A stretch of 64,000 nucleotides of DNA from Flavobacterium succinicans LMG 10402 (GCF_000611675.1 NZ_JATV01000001.1:248001-312000); one strand, 5' to 3'; positions 45,733 through 54,151 are shown, numbered from the stretch's first letter. Numbers and translations are program-made. Notes: a model not told the origin generated them from the sequence alone.

Positions 45733-46290
45733 ATGAAAAATTTAAAACTTTTAGCCTTAGCAATAGTAACAATCCTTTCTTTTTCTTCTTGTAACAACGA
45801 CGATCCCGAAGAAGTGAATGAAGAAGAATTAATCACCACAGTAACCACAACGCTAACGGCTGGTAGCAGTGTAATAACCTTAAAATCGGTAGATCTGGAT
45901 GGAGAAGGGCCTAATAAGCCAGTTGTTACGGTGTCAGGAAGTTTAACGGCCAACACAACCTATAATGGTAAGACCACTTTTTTAAACGAAAGTGTTACAC
46001 CAGCGGATAATATTACTCAAGAAATTCTCGAAGAAGGTGATGAGCATCAATTGTTTTATCAAGCACCAACGGCTATCGGTACCTTTGCCTATGGCGATCT
46101 GGATGAGGATGGAAAGCCGATTGGTTTAGTTTTTACCTTAAAAACGGGAACTACTCCAACAACTGGAACTATCGTGGTTACTTTGAAACACGAACCTAAT
46201 AAAAATGCTGCTGGAGTAGCTACAGGCGATATTACCAATGCTGGTGGAGCAACCGATGCTGAGGTGCGATTTCCTGTTGAAGTGAAATAA
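45733..46290 (+). CDS. Lipoprotein of the TonB-receptor cassette
   Basis: 185 residues. A lipoprotein signal with Cys20 in SFSSCNNDDP is followed by an acidic linker and a beta-rich domain with TVSGSLTANTTYNGK and a conserved-looking HEPNKNAAGVATGDITNAGG near the end. Proteins of this kind are annotated in Flavobacteria as type 1 periplasmic-binding-fold superfamily and commonly follow such receptors, but the fold cannot be checked by eye. It starts 10 bases after the receptor and a strong terminator follows, so it closes the cassette. Confidence 0.65.
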   Translation: MKNLKLLALAIVTILSFSSCNNDDPEEVNEEELITTVTTTLTAGSSVITLKSVDLDGEGPNKPVVTVSGSLTANTTYNGKTTFLNESVTPADNITQEILEEGDEHQLFYQAPTAIGTFAYGDLDEDGKPIGLVFTLKTGTTPTTGTIVVTLKHEPNKNAAGVATGDITNAGGATDAEVRFPVEVK

Positions 46291-46310
46291 GTACAAGCTA
46301 TTAATGATTC

Positions 46311-46344
46311 AAAAAGGCGCTGCAAGTAATTGTAGCGCCTTTTT
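46311..46344 (+). terminator. Terminator after the TonB-receptor cassette
   Basis: An 11-base perfect stem (46311-46321 with 46334-46344), extended inward to 15 pairs, and a T run. Confidence 0.88.
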
Positions 46345-46496
46345 GATTGTTAAAAATATACTAAAATCTTACTAATAAATTCCTTGTGTTTTTCATGTTC
46401 TATCGATTGCGGTTGTTAATTTTGTGAAATAAAAGGCAAGTTTATTTAAAGGACTTTCAAAATAAGGTAATTTTGATACTCTATATTTAAATAATC

Positions 46497-47267
46497 ATGG
46501 ACGAAGTAGTAAAAGTAAGTAAATATGAGTTGGGAGAGATGCTCCTAGAAATTGGGTCGATGTTAATGGTCTCAGGTGCCAACACCGAACGAATTAAGGT
46601 TACTATTAGTAGAATTGCACGTGCCTTTGGATGCGATTCAGAACTTTTAATCACCAATCATGCTTTGATGATCACCTTGAATTATCAGGATAAGCATAAA
46701 ACGTTTACCAATGTAAAATGGGTGCCAAACATGCATCTGAATTTCAATTTGATTTCAGACATAAGTATTATGAGTTGGCGTATTGTTTTGGAAAAATGGA
46801 GTGTGGAACGGGTTAATCAAGAATTAACCACTTTAAATCGAAAGCCTCTTTATCCTAGATTTTTAGTGTTGACAATGGTAGCTTTAGCAGGAGCTTCTTT
46901 TTGTCGTCTATCCGGAGGAGATTTTATTGAGATGATAGCTTGCTTTACGGCTTCGTTCTCTGGGCTTTATGTTAGACAAGAAGCCATGAAAATGAAATTT
47001 AATTTCTATTTATGTGTGTTTTTTGGAGCAGCTACGGCCGCAATTGTATCTGGGTTTTATTTTTATTTTAATCCGCAGCTTACTTATATACACGCATTTT
47101 CTACTTCTGTTTTATTTTTAATTCCCGGAGTACCTATGATGAATGCTGTCGCAGATTTAATTGATGGGAATATTTTGAATGGAATTACCAGAGGGATGAA
47201 TGTGTTGATTATAGCGTTTGCTATAGCATTAGGGTTGTTAATGGGATTGTTAATTTATAATTTCTAA
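46497..47267 (+). CDS. Threonine/serine exporter, large subunit (ThrE N-terminal domain, DUF1212)
   Basis: 256 residues. A soluble N-terminal part (about 1-115) with EMLLEIGSMLMVSGANTERIK and the THALMITL-type stretch is typical of ThrE. About five membrane helices follow, including IPGVPMMNAVADLIDGN, the conserved pore-region motif. It exports threonine and serine together with the next gene, which begins three bases after the stop. Confidence 0.88.
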   Translation: MDEVVKVSKYELGEMLLEIGSMLMVSGANTERIKVTISRIARAFGCDSELLITNHALMITLNYQDKHKTFTNVKWVPNMHLNFNLISDISIMSWRIVLEKWSVERVNQELTTLNRKPLYPRFLVLTMVALAGASFCRLSGGDFIEMIACFTASFSGLYVRQEAMKMKFNFYLCVFFGAATAAIVSGFYFYFNPQLTYIHAFSTSVLFLIPGVPMMNAVADLIDGNILNGITRGMNVLIIAFAIALGLLMGLLIYNF

Positions 47268-47270
47268 ATC

Positions 47271-47759
47271 ATGGATATACTTGCATTATTAGAGAAAGGG
47301 ATTTGGTTGGGTTGTGCTGCACTTGGTTTTGGTATGTTGTTCAATGTGCCCAAAAGAGCTTTGTTTCCCATTTATTTAATAGGAGCTTTAGGTGGACTGA
47401 TGAAGTTTTTTATGTTAGAGTTTGAAATCGGTATAGTCTTAGCGGTACTTTGTGGCGCAAGCTTGATTGGTTTTTTAAGTGTTTTTGCAGCCCATAATTT
47501 CAAATGTCCTCCCGTTACTTTTTCAATTCCAGCGGTTATCCCAATGATTCCTGGGTTGTTTGCTTATAAATCTATGATTGGTGTAATTAAACTTACTTCT
47601 GAGAAAGATCCAACGGAGTACACGAAAGTTTTTTTTGAAGCATTAAATAATGGTTTGACTGCTTTATTTGTTTTAATCGTTTTAGCCACAGGAGTTGCGG
47701 TACCTTTATTGGTTTCACGAAAGGCAACAGTGAAAAGACTACAAGCTAACGATAAATAG
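47271..47759 (+). CDS. Threonine/serine exporter, small subunit (DUF3815)
   Basis: 162 residues with about five hydrophobic helices. The motif FSIPAVIPMIPGLFAYKSM matches the second half of ThrE, which is a single chain in Corynebacterium but two genes here and in many other bacteria. Translational coupling to the large subunit is likely. Confidence 0.87.
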   Translation: MDILALLEKGIWLGCAALGFGMLFNVPKRALFPIYLIGALGGLMKFFMLEFEIGIVLAVLCGASLIGFLSVFAAHNFKCPPVTFSIPAVIPMIPGLFAYKSMIGVIKLTSEKDPTEYTKVFFEALNNGLTALFVLIVLATGVAVPLLVSRKATVKRLQANDK

Positions 47760-47829
47760 AAATGTTTTTTTCTGGTTTTTTATGTCCTAAATTTTTGCTA
47801 ATTCAGTAGCTTTTTTCTTCTCTATTTGG

Positions 47830-47837
47830 TATATTTG
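47830..47837 (+). promoter_or_regulatory. -7 box before the RaiA/HPF-like gene
   Basis: TATATTTG, 25 bases before the start codon. Confidence 0.42.
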
Positions 47838-47862
47838 AGTACTAACAAAAAATATAGTAACG

Positions 47863-48177
47863 ATGAAAGTTCAAATTAACACCGACAAACATATCGAAGG
47901 ACACGAAAGAGTAGAAGCTTATTTTTCTGGAGAAATTACTAAAACACTTGGTCGTTTTGAAGACAAAATAACACGAGTTGAGGTTCATTTTGGGGATGAA
48001 AACAGTAACAAATCAGGAATCGATGATAAACGTTGCTTGATTGAAGTACGCCCAGTTAATAGTCAACCCATTGCTGTAACCGAACACTCAAGTACTATTG
48101 AAAAAGCTTTTCACGGAGCCATAGATAAAGTAAAACGTTCCTTAACGACTACTTTCGAAAAACAAAAAGCATATTAA
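47863..48177 (+). CDS. Ribosome hibernation factor HPF/RaiA family protein
   Basis: 104 residues. The chain matches the short HPF/RaiA fold: an N-terminal MKVQINTDKHIEG strand, TRVEVHFGDEN, then RCLIEVRPVNSQPIAV and a helix with KAFHGAIDKVKRSL. The family binds the 30S decoding site and silences ribosomes in stationary phase; the last residues lack the dimerising long-HPF domain. Single gene between its -7 box and a very strong terminator. Confidence 0.85.
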   Translation: MKVQINTDKHIEGHERVEAYFSGEITKTLGRFEDKITRVEVHFGDENSNKSGIDDKRCLIEVRPVNSQPIAVTEHSSTIEKAFHGAIDKVKRSLTTTFEKQKAY

Positions 48178-48190
48178 TAAGTAAACGCAT

Positions 48191-48232
48191 AAAAAAAGGC
48201 AATGTTCTATTTGTAGAACATTGCCTTTTTTT
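48191..48232. terminator. Bidirectional terminator between the HPF-like and beta-barrel genes
   Basis: A perfect 19-base stem (48191-48209 with 48214-48232) with a TTTG loop, A7 and T7 at the ends, between two convergent genes. Confidence 0.92.
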
Positions 48233-48248
48233 ATGTTTAAACTTGTGA

Positions 48249-48788
48249 TTAGAATGTTAAAGCAGCACCTAATTGAAATACTTGATTTTTAGCATCACTG
48301 TTTTTAATAACTTCATTAAAACTACTAATATATCTAGCGTTGACAGATAGCCCAAAAGGAAGATTGATCGAAGCTCCAAAAGCCCATGCGGCATCAAATG
48401 TTTTAAAATCAGGATTGCCCAATCCTTTTATGTCATCACTTACTTTGAACCCAAATTGAGGGCCAGTTTCAATGCTTACAATTTTTAAAGCATACAATTT
48501 TGCCAAAATAGGTACTTGAATGTAGCTTAAATCAATGTCAGATACCGCAGTACTAAAACCTTGCTTAGAAAACTGTACCTCGGGTTGGATATATAACAAT
48601 TTGTCCAAAAGAGGTACTTCTTTGTAAAGCCCTACGTAGTATCCGTCTCTATTAGAGGTATTACCTAATTTTCCCTCGCTTACATTCGAGAAGTTATATC
48701 CTGCGCGAACGCCAATTCCTTGTGCGAAAGCAGATTGAGTCAGTCCAAGTAAAAGGAAGGCTGCAAATAAAGATTGAATCGTTTTCAT
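48249..48788 (-). CDS. Outer membrane beta-barrel protein (PorT-like)
   Basis: 179 residues from the ATG at 48788; the frame extends 11 codons further but the signal peptide begins here. The signal ends at SAFAQ; the mature chain opens with GIGVRAGYNFSNVSEG and shows regular alternation of polar and aromatic residues over about eight strands, ending in AALTF with a terminal Phe. This is the PorT/opacity-like small barrel family; function unknown. A -7 box TAAATTTG (minus strand) is at 48819-48826. Confidence 0.82.
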   Translation of the reverse strand: MKTIQSLFAAFLLLGLTQSAFAQGIGVRAGYNFSNVSEGKLGNTSNRDGYYVGLYKEVPLLDKLLYIQPEVQFSKQGFSTAVSDIDLSYIQVPILAKLYALKIVSIETGPQFGFKVSDDIKGLGNPDFKTFDAAWAFGASINLPFGLSVNARYISSFNEVIKNSDAKNQVFQLGAALTF

Positions 48789-48880
48789 AATTAATATTTT
48801 TTTAATTGTTTTACAGGCCAAATTTATAGTAAAAAAGGCGAACTTAATTTGTTGAGCTGTTTTTTTAGAATTTTATAACG

Positions 48881-48915
48881 TTTTGATTAAACTTGTCTTA
48901 AAGTGTTTATTTTTG
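48881..48915 (+). promoter_or_regulatory. Promoter of the NTF2-like gene
   Basis: TTTTG at 48881-48885, 22 bases, TATTTTTG at 48908-48915; start codon 31 bases downstream. Confidence 0.58.
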
Positions 48916-48946
48916 TAATCAAAGTAACAATAAATTGTTGTATGTC

Positions 48947-49456
48947 ATGAAAAAATTTAGTTTATCAATACTGATTTTAGTCCTAGGAGTTGTTTCATCT
49001 TATGCGCAAACGGAAGCAACAGCACAGCAACAAGTCACTTCTGTTTTAGATTCATGGCACAAAGCAGCCGCTCAAGCACAATTTGATGCTTATTTTGGAT
49101 TAATGACCAATGATGCCATCTTTATTGGTACCGACGCGAATGAGAATTGGAACAAAACCGCTTTTCAAGCTTTTGCAAAGCCTTATTTCGATAAAGGAAA
49201 AGCATGGAATTTTACGGCCATAGAGCGACATGTTTACATAGATAAAAGCGGAACCCTAGCGTGGTTTGATGAGCTGCTTAGTACACAAATGAAAATTTGC
49301 CGCGGTTCGGGTGTGTTGGTGAAAGTAGGGGATTCTTGGAAAATTCAACACTATGTACTATCAATGACCGTCCCAAATGAGAACGTAGACGAAGTGGTAA
49401 AAATCAAAACACCTATAGAAGATGGGGTTATGAAGCAACTAACCGTTAAAGAATAA
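48947..49456 (+). CDS. Secreted NTF2-like (SnoaL/DUF4440) protein
   Basis: 169 residues from the ATG at 48947. A signal peptide ends near SSYAQ. The mature chain has the NTF2-like order helix-LDSWHKAAAQAQFDAYFGLMTNDAIFIGTDANENWNK-type start, a strand WFDELLSTQ and the closing VGDSWKIQHYVLSMTVPN. Such proteins are common in Bacteroidota and mostly of unknown function; no catalytic residues can be assigned. Confidence 0.78.
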   Translation: MKKFSLSILILVLGVVSSYAQTEATAQQQVTSVLDSWHKAAAQAQFDAYFGLMTNDAIFIGTDANENWNKTAFQAFAKPYFDKGKAWNFTAIERHVYIDKSGTLAWFDELLSTQMKICRGSGVLVKVGDSWKIQHYVLSMTVPNENVDEVVKIKTPIEDGVMKQLTVKE

Positions 49457-49504
49457 AACGGTTTTGTCAGCGCATTAGCATTTAAAAATAAGTTAGCCAC
49501 GACC

Positions 49505-49690
49505 CGAATGATAGCGAATACAATGTCCTTAAGTTAAGATGAAAAAGAAAAAAATAGCACGCAGATTCAACGGATTTTAACTGATTTTTCTGTGTAAATC
49601 TGCGAAATCTGCGTGAAAACAAAAAGAGTAATTTCTAACTTAATGACATTGATAGCGCATAGGCGAAGCAATAGCACAATTTGTCACTAA
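49505..49690. repeat. Nested palindromic repeat element
   Basis: An outer inverted repeat, CAATGTCCTTAAGTTAA (49521-49537) against its near complement at 49635-49651 (15 of 17 positions), encloses an inner one, CACGCAGATT (49558-49567) against AATCTGCGTG (49606-49615). The inner right arm contains a tandem copy of AAATCTGCG (49596-49604 and 49605-49613). The whole 49457-49885 gap (429 bases) has no gene; its end holds the trmB -7 box. Confidence 0.75.
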
Positions 49691-49857
49691 TTGTCATTGA
49701 AATTGATACTGAAAGACATGAATACCCTTAACTATAATAATTCGTGTTATTAAAACAGATTGTAATTATTGATTTAGTAGTGAATTCGTGGCGGAAATTT
49801 TATAAGCGAACGTCCTTGTTTTTTGTAAAGCAAAGCGAGCCATCGAATTTAATTGCT

Positions 49858-49865
49858 TATTTTTG
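49858..49865 (+). promoter_or_regulatory. -7 box before trmB
   Basis: TATTTTTG, 20 bases before the GTG start. It lies inside the longer open frame (from 49853), which excludes that longer start. Confidence 0.5.
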
Positions 49866-49885
49866 CACAAAATAGCAATTATAAA

Positions 49886-50563
49886 GTGGGAAGTAAAAAT
49901 AAATTAAAACGATTTAAGGAAAACGAAACGTTCGAGAACGTATTTCAACCAACAAGAGAAGAAGTAGTAGGAGAATTGTTTCCTCTGAAAGGAAAATGGA
50001 ATACTGAATTTTTCAAAAACGACAATCCATTAGTACTAGAATTAGGTTGCGGAAAAGGAGAGTATTCTGTAGGTTTAGCTGAACGTTATCCTAACAAAAA
50101 TTTTATTGGTATCGATATCAAGGGTGCTCGATTTTGGAGAGGCGCCAAAACCGCTGTCGACTCAGGCATGCATAATGTAGCTTTTGTTAGAACCCAAATT
50201 GAATTAATCAATCATATTTTTGCCGAAAATGAAGTAGATGAAATTTGGATTACTTTTCCTGACCCACAAATCAAATACAAGAGAACGAAGCATCGTATGA
50301 CGAACTCAGAGTTCTTACAATTGTATAAAAAAATCCTGAAAAAAGAAGGTATCGTTAATCTAAAAACCGATTCAGAATTCATGCATGGTTATACTTTAGG
50401 ACTTTTGCATGGAGAAGGACATGAAGTGTTGTATGCGAATCATAACGTGTATAAAAACGAAGGAAGTCCTGAGGAGGTTACGGCCTTTCAAACCTTTTAT
50501 GAAAAACAGTATTTAGCGGTTAACAAAGCCATCACTTTTATCAGGTTCAAAATTAAACCTTAG
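49886..50563 (+). CDS. trmB: tRNA (guanine-N7-)-methyltransferase
   Basis: 225 residues from a GTG start (reads GSKNKLKRF, the family's usual beginning in Flavobacteria). The SAM site is LELGCGKGEYS, then GIDIKGARFWRGAKTA, and the TrmB signature WITFPDPQIKYKRTKHRMT follows near residue 125. It methylates G46 of tRNA variable loops. The following LysE gene begins 23 bases later. Confidence 0.94.
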   Translation: MGSKNKLKRFKENETFENVFQPTREEVVGELFPLKGKWNTEFFKNDNPLVLELGCGKGEYSVGLAERYPNKNFIGIDIKGARFWRGAKTAVDSGMHNVAFVRTQIELINHIFAENEVDEIWITFPDPQIKYKRTKHRMTNSEFLQLYKKILKKEGIVNLKTDSEFMHGYTLGLLHGEGHEVLYANHNVYKNEGSPEEVTAFQTFYEKQYLAVNKAITFIRFKIKP

Positions 50564-50586
50564 TCAATTATCGTTTTGAAAAGTAT

Positions 50587-51225
50587 ATGCATATAGTCGG
50601 ACTCTTTTTTTTAGGATTTATTAGCGCTTTTGTAGGGATTTCTCCTCCGGGATTAATCAATATGACGGCCGTTAAAGTGAATCTAAAAGAAGGGAAACGA
50701 ACAGCGATGTGGTTTGTGCTAGGTGCCGTTCTGGTTATTTTTATACAAACCTTTTTGGCGCTTTTATTTGCACGAGTTTTGGATAAGAGTCCGGCCTTGC
50801 TATTGTTGTTTCGTGAAATTGGCTGTGTAATTTTTGCTTTACTCACTGTTTATTTTCTTTTGGTGGCCAAAAAGCCAAAAATCAAAGAGGGTAATATTAA
50901 AAAGTACAGTAAAAAATCTCGTTTCTTTTTAGGGATTTTACTATCTGCGCTAAATTTTTTCCCTATTCCTTACTATGTTTTGTTAGGAATAACTTTTGCT
51001 TCCTATCATTTGTTTTCTTTTGACATTACTTCCATTCTGATTTTTGTATTGGGTGTGGTTTCTGGAGCTTTTATGGTTTTTTATGGCTATGTGTTTTTTT
51101 TTAATAAAATAGAAGCTAAAGCTGGTTTTTTCCTGCAAAACATGAACACTCTAATCGGAAGTGTTACAGGGATCATGACGCTACTCACCTTGTATAATAT
51201 TATGGATTCTTACGGTTTATTTTAA
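50587..51225 (+). CDS. LysE-family exporter
   Basis: 212 residues with six hydrophobic segments. GFISAFVGISPPGLINMTAVKVNLKEGKR is the conserved N-terminal LysE region (PPGP-like motif followed by a Gly-Lys/Arg loop). The family exports amino acids such as lysine, threonine or homoserine. The substrate is not known. It sits between trmB and the alkyltransferase-like gene with short gaps, so it may be cotranscribed. Confidence 0.85.
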   Translation: MHIVGLFFLGFISAFVGISPPGLINMTAVKVNLKEGKRTAMWFVLGAVLVIFIQTFLALLFARVLDKSPALLLLFREIGCVIFALLTVYFLLVAKKPKIKEGNIKKYSKKSRFFLGILLSALNFFPIPYYVLLGITFASYHLFSFDITSILIFVLGVVSGAFMVFYGYVFFFNKIEAKAGFFLQNMNTLIGSVTGIMTLLTLYNIMDSYGLF

Positions 51226-51237
51226 AAATGGTACGTA

Positions 51238-51567
51238 ATGCTTGAGCCAAGTTTTTTCGAAAGAGTATACGTTATTGTACGTCAAATTCCCCACGGAAAA
51301 GTGACCTCTTATGGTGCTATTGCAAAAGCTTTAGGCACTGCTCGTTCGGCAAGAATGGTAGGTTGGGCGATGAATGCATCACATCATCTAGAAGATGTCC
51401 CAGCGCATCGTGTCGTGAATCGAAAAGGACTTCTTACGGGCAAGCTTCATTTTGATGGAACAAATTTGATGCAACAATTGCTGGAGAATGAAGGTATTGT
51501 AGTTAAAAACAATCAGATAGTAAATTTCGAAGCCTGTTTTTGGGAACCGCCTTTGACTCAAGAATAA
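51238..51567 (+). CDS. Alkyltransferase-like protein (MGMT family, no catalytic Cys)
   Basis: 109 residues, equal to the DNA-binding domain of O6-methylguanine methyltransferases: GKVTSYGAIAKALG, RMVGWAMNAS and VPAHRVVNRKGLLTG. The active-site PCHR motif reads PAHR, with Ala56 in place of Cys, so it cannot remove the alkyl group. ATL proteins of this kind bind alkylated guanine and pass it to nucleotide excision repair. Confidence 0.88.
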   Translation: MLEPSFFERVYVIVRQIPHGKVTSYGAIAKALGTARSARMVGWAMNASHHLEDVPAHRVVNRKGLLTGKLHFDGTNLMQQLLENEGIVVKNNQIVNFEACFWEPPLTQE

Positions 51568-51676
51568 TTCTTTTGCGTTTTTTAGTGAAAAGACCGACGG
51601 CTTAAATTTTTCTTAAAACACTACTTTTAAAGTGATTTCTCTTATTTTTCTATCAATTATTTCAATTTTTTACTAA

Positions 51677-51705
51677 TTGAATACAAGAATTAACCATTAT
51701 CTTTG
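51677..51705 (+). promoter_or_regulatory. Promoter of mrp
   Basis: TTG at 51677-51679, 18 bases, TATCTTTG at 51698-51705. The leader to the ATG is about 50 bases. Confidence 0.6.
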
Positions 51706-51757
51706 TGTCTCGAAAAAAACATCTTGTTTAAGATCAATTCAGATAAACATTTAATTC

Positions 51758-52888
51758 ATGAAACTAGATAGAAAAGAAATATTAAAAGCATTAGAGACCA
51801 TTACAATAGCTGGAGAAGGAAAAAACATGGTGGAAAGCGGCGCTATTGCCAATGTAGTTACTTTTGGAGACGAAGTAATAGTCGATTTAGTATTGCACAC
51901 TCCTGCAATGCACATTAAAAAAAGAGCGGAAGATGATATTAAAAAAGTTATTTTAGAAAAAATAGCTGCTGAAGCTAAAGTTAAAATTAATACTAAAGTT
52001 GAAGTACCAGACAAACCTGAAATTAAAGGGAAAGCCATTCCTGGAATAAAAAATATTATTGCTGTTGCCTCAGGAAAAGGGGGTGTTGGAAAATCAACAG
52101 TTACTGCTAATCTTGCAGTTTCTTTAGCCAAAATGGGCTTTAGTGTTGGGGTTTTAGATGCTGATATCTATGGGCCTTCTATGCCTATTATGTTTGATGT
52201 TGAAAACGAAAAACCGCTCTCGGTTGAAGTAGATGGAAAATCTAAAATGAAACCGGTAGAAAGTTATGAAATAAAAATACTTTCCATTGGGTTTTTTACT
52301 TCACCAAGTCAAGCAGTGATTTGGAGAGGTCCTATGGCTTCTAAAGCGTTAAATCAAATGATTTTTGATGCGGATTGGGGAGAATTAGACTTTATGTTAA
52401 TTGACTTGCCTCCTGGAACAGGTGATATTCATTTGTCCATCATGCAGTCTTTACCAGTAACTGGTGCTGTGGTGGTGAGTACGCCTCAAGCGGTTGCTTT
52501 GGCAGATGCTAGAAAAGGAGTAGCTATGTTTATGTCAGAAGCTATTAATGTTCCAGTTTTAGGAATTATTGAGAATATGGCTTATTTCACACCAGCAGAG
52601 CTTCCTGATAATAAATATTATATCTTTGGTGAAGCAGGTGCACGTGACTTAGCAACTGATTTAGGGGTACCTTTCTTGGGAGAAGTGCCTATCGTTCAAT
52701 CTATTCGTGAATCAGGTGATTATGGGCGTCCAGCAGCTTTACAAACCGACTCAGTTGTTGGGGCTGTTTTTGAAAGTATTACACGAAATGTGGTGCAAGA
52801 AACGGTAAATAGAAATGAACATTTGCCAGCTACCGAGGCCATTAAAATAACCACAATGGCAGGCTGTTCTGAAGTAAAAAAGAAATAA
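51758..52888 (+). CDS. mrp: Mrp/NBP35 family Fe-S cluster carrier ATPase
   Basis: 376 residues. An N-terminal DUF59/MIP18 domain (about 1-80) is fused to a P-loop ATPase with the deviant Walker A GKGGVGKST (106-114) and IDLPPGTGD. The family carries and inserts iron-sulfur clusters. The usual CxxC near the C-terminus of Mrp/ApbC is not obvious here; only one cysteine (AGCSEVKKK) is near the end. It is followed by nifU, an Fe-S scaffold gene, with a hairpin in the 56-base gap. Confidence 0.9.
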   Translation: MKLDRKEILKALETITIAGEGKNMVESGAIANVVTFGDEVIVDLVLHTPAMHIKKRAEDDIKKVILEKIAAEAKVKINTKVEVPDKPEIKGKAIPGIKNIIAVASGKGGVGKSTVTANLAVSLAKMGFSVGVLDADIYGPSMPIMFDVENEKPLSVEVDGKSKMKPVESYEIKILSIGFFTSPSQAVIWRGPMASKALNQMIFDADWGELDFMLIDLPPGTGDIHLSIMQSLPVTGAVVVSTPQAVALADARKGVAMFMSEAINVPVLGIIENMAYFTPAELPDNKYYIFGEAGARDLATDLGVPFLGEVPIVQSIRESGDYGRPAALQTDSVVGAVFESITRNVVQETVNRNEHLPATEAIKITTMAGCSEVKKK

Positions 52889-52897
52889 TAATTACAA

Positions 52898-52930
52898 TAC
52901 CACCATCAGAAATATACTTTGATGGTGGTA
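52898..52930 (+). other. Hairpin between mrp and nifU
   Basis: An 11-base perfect stem (52898-52908 with 52920-52930) around an 11-base loop, without a T tail. Not a standard terminator; it may protect or process the message or tune nifU expression. Confidence 0.6.
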
Positions 52931-52944
52931 GTAAATACAATACT

Positions 52945-53184
52945 ATGACAACAGAAGAATTAACCGAAAATGTAATGAGAGCATTAGATGAAATAAGACC
53001 TTTTCTTAAATCAGATGGAGGGGATATTTCTCTAATTTCAATCGAAGAAGATAAACATGTAAAGGTTAGACTCGAAGGCGCTTGCACTAGCTGCAGTGTT
53101 AATCAAATGACATTGCGTGCGGGTGTAGAAACTACAATAAAGAAATTTGCCCCTCAGATAGAAACAGTGGTAAATGTCATGTAA
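52945..53184 (+). CDS. NifU-family Fe-S scaffold protein
   Basis: 79 residues, the size of a standalone NifU C-terminal domain. The cluster-binding CxxC is Cys47-Cys50 in GACTSCSVNQMTL, after the LKSDGGDISLIS strand. It probably receives or builds iron-sulfur clusters with Mrp from the gene before it. Confidence 0.92.
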   Translation: MTTEELTENVMRALDEIRPFLKSDGGDISLISIEEDKHVKVRLEGACTSCSVNQMTLRAGVETTIKKFAPQIETVVNVM

Positions 53185-53287
53185 ATATTCCGTGCTGTGT
53201 TTTTTATAAAATAGTCTTATTTTTGAGTTTTTAGGTGATTTTTTAATATATTTTTAGTAAAATTATTAAGAATAGTGTAGATTGTTT

Positions 53288-53317
53288 TTTGTTTGTTTTA
53301 AGAAAAAACTATATTTG
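53288..53317 (+). promoter_or_regulatory. Promoter of the secreted-protein/ferredoxin pair
   Basis: TTTG at 53288-53291, 18 bases, TATATTTG at 53310-53317; the next start is 25 bases away. Confidence 0.58.
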
Positions 53318-53341
53318 AGTTATATCTTTAAATGGACAGTT

Positions 53342-53812
53342 ATGAAAAAGCATTACTTTTTTTTTATCTTGATATTGTCTCTTTTCAAGAGTCATGCACA
53401 AGAAATGATTCAAGAGGCAGTAGTTAGCAAATCGTATGTTGGGTATGATGGAGAATGGCAAAATACTTCATTTAAAACACCAGTAATTGTCCACTCGAAT
53501 CGGTTAGGTTTTTTAAAAATTTCTGGTGCCGATTTTTTAATCAAACTCAGTGGCGATAAAGCTAAAATGGAAGAAAACACGGCGTATGATTCTGCAGAAT
53601 TAACTTCTCAAGAATTAGTGAATACCAAAAATGAGAAAAATGGTTTGGTAAGTTCTACCTATAAAGGGAAATTAGTTTACAAAACTATTGATGGAGTCTA
53701 CACACCAGACGTTTCTGTAGTATATACCATAAATCAAGCGGACATACTTCGTTTAAAAATAAGTAATAATAAAAATAGTAAAGAATATATTTTAGATCTC
53801 GAGATCAAATAA
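53342..53812 (+). CDS. Small secreted protein of unknown function
   Basis: 156 residues from the ATG at 53342. A signal peptide ends near KSHAQE; the remainder is beta-rich and polar with no recognised domain. The frame extends 20 codons upstream through the promoter, so that start is rejected. It lies 21 bases before the ferredoxin gene and may be cotranscribed. Confidence 0.65.
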   Translation: MKKHYFFFILILSLFKSHAQEMIQEAVVSKSYVGYDGEWQNTSFKTPVIVHSNRLGFLKISGADFLIKLSGDKAKMEENTAYDSAELTSQELVNTKNEKNGLVSSTYKGKLVYKTIDGVYTPDVSVVYTINQADILRLKISNNKNSKEYILDLEIK

Positions 53813-53833
53813 ATAATTAAGGAATTTTAAATA

Positions 53834-54151
53834 ATGGATGTTTTAATAAAGATTAAAGATAGAGAAGGGGTTGTTCACGAATTACAAGCGCCAACAGATA
53901 TGGCAATGAACATTATGGAATTGTGCAAAGCCTATGAGTTGCCAGTTGAAGGAACTTGTGGTGGTATGGCCATGTGTGCTTCTTGCCAGTGTTATGTGCT
54001 CAATGATGTTGAATTACCACCTATGGGTGATGATGAAGAAGCCATGCTATCTGAAGCTTTTTATGTAAAATCCAATAGCCGTTTAGGTTGTCAAATTCCA
54101 ATAACGGAAAGCCTTGAAGGTCTTGAGTTAGAATTGGCTCCAGAAAATTAA
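53834..54151 (+). CDS. 2Fe-2S ferredoxin (adrenodoxin type)
   Basis: 105 residues. Four cluster cysteines: Cys42, Cys48 and Cys51 in TCGGMAMCASCQC, then Cys86 in LGCQI. The spacing C-x5-C-x2-C is that of adrenodoxin-like ferredoxins, which pass electrons in Fe-S assembly or to monooxygenases. Its neighbourhood with mrp and nifU supports an Fe-S link. Confidence 0.92.
   Translation: MDVLIKIKDREGVVHELQAPTDMAMNIMELCKAYELPVEGTCGGMAMCASCQCYVLNDVELPPMGDDEEAMLSEAFYVKSNSRLGCQIPITESLEGLELELAPEN

Noticed and set aside
49853..49885. Longer N-terminus for TrmB
   Set aside because: The extra codons cover the -7 promoter box; the GTG at 49886 begins the conserved GSKNKLKRF start.
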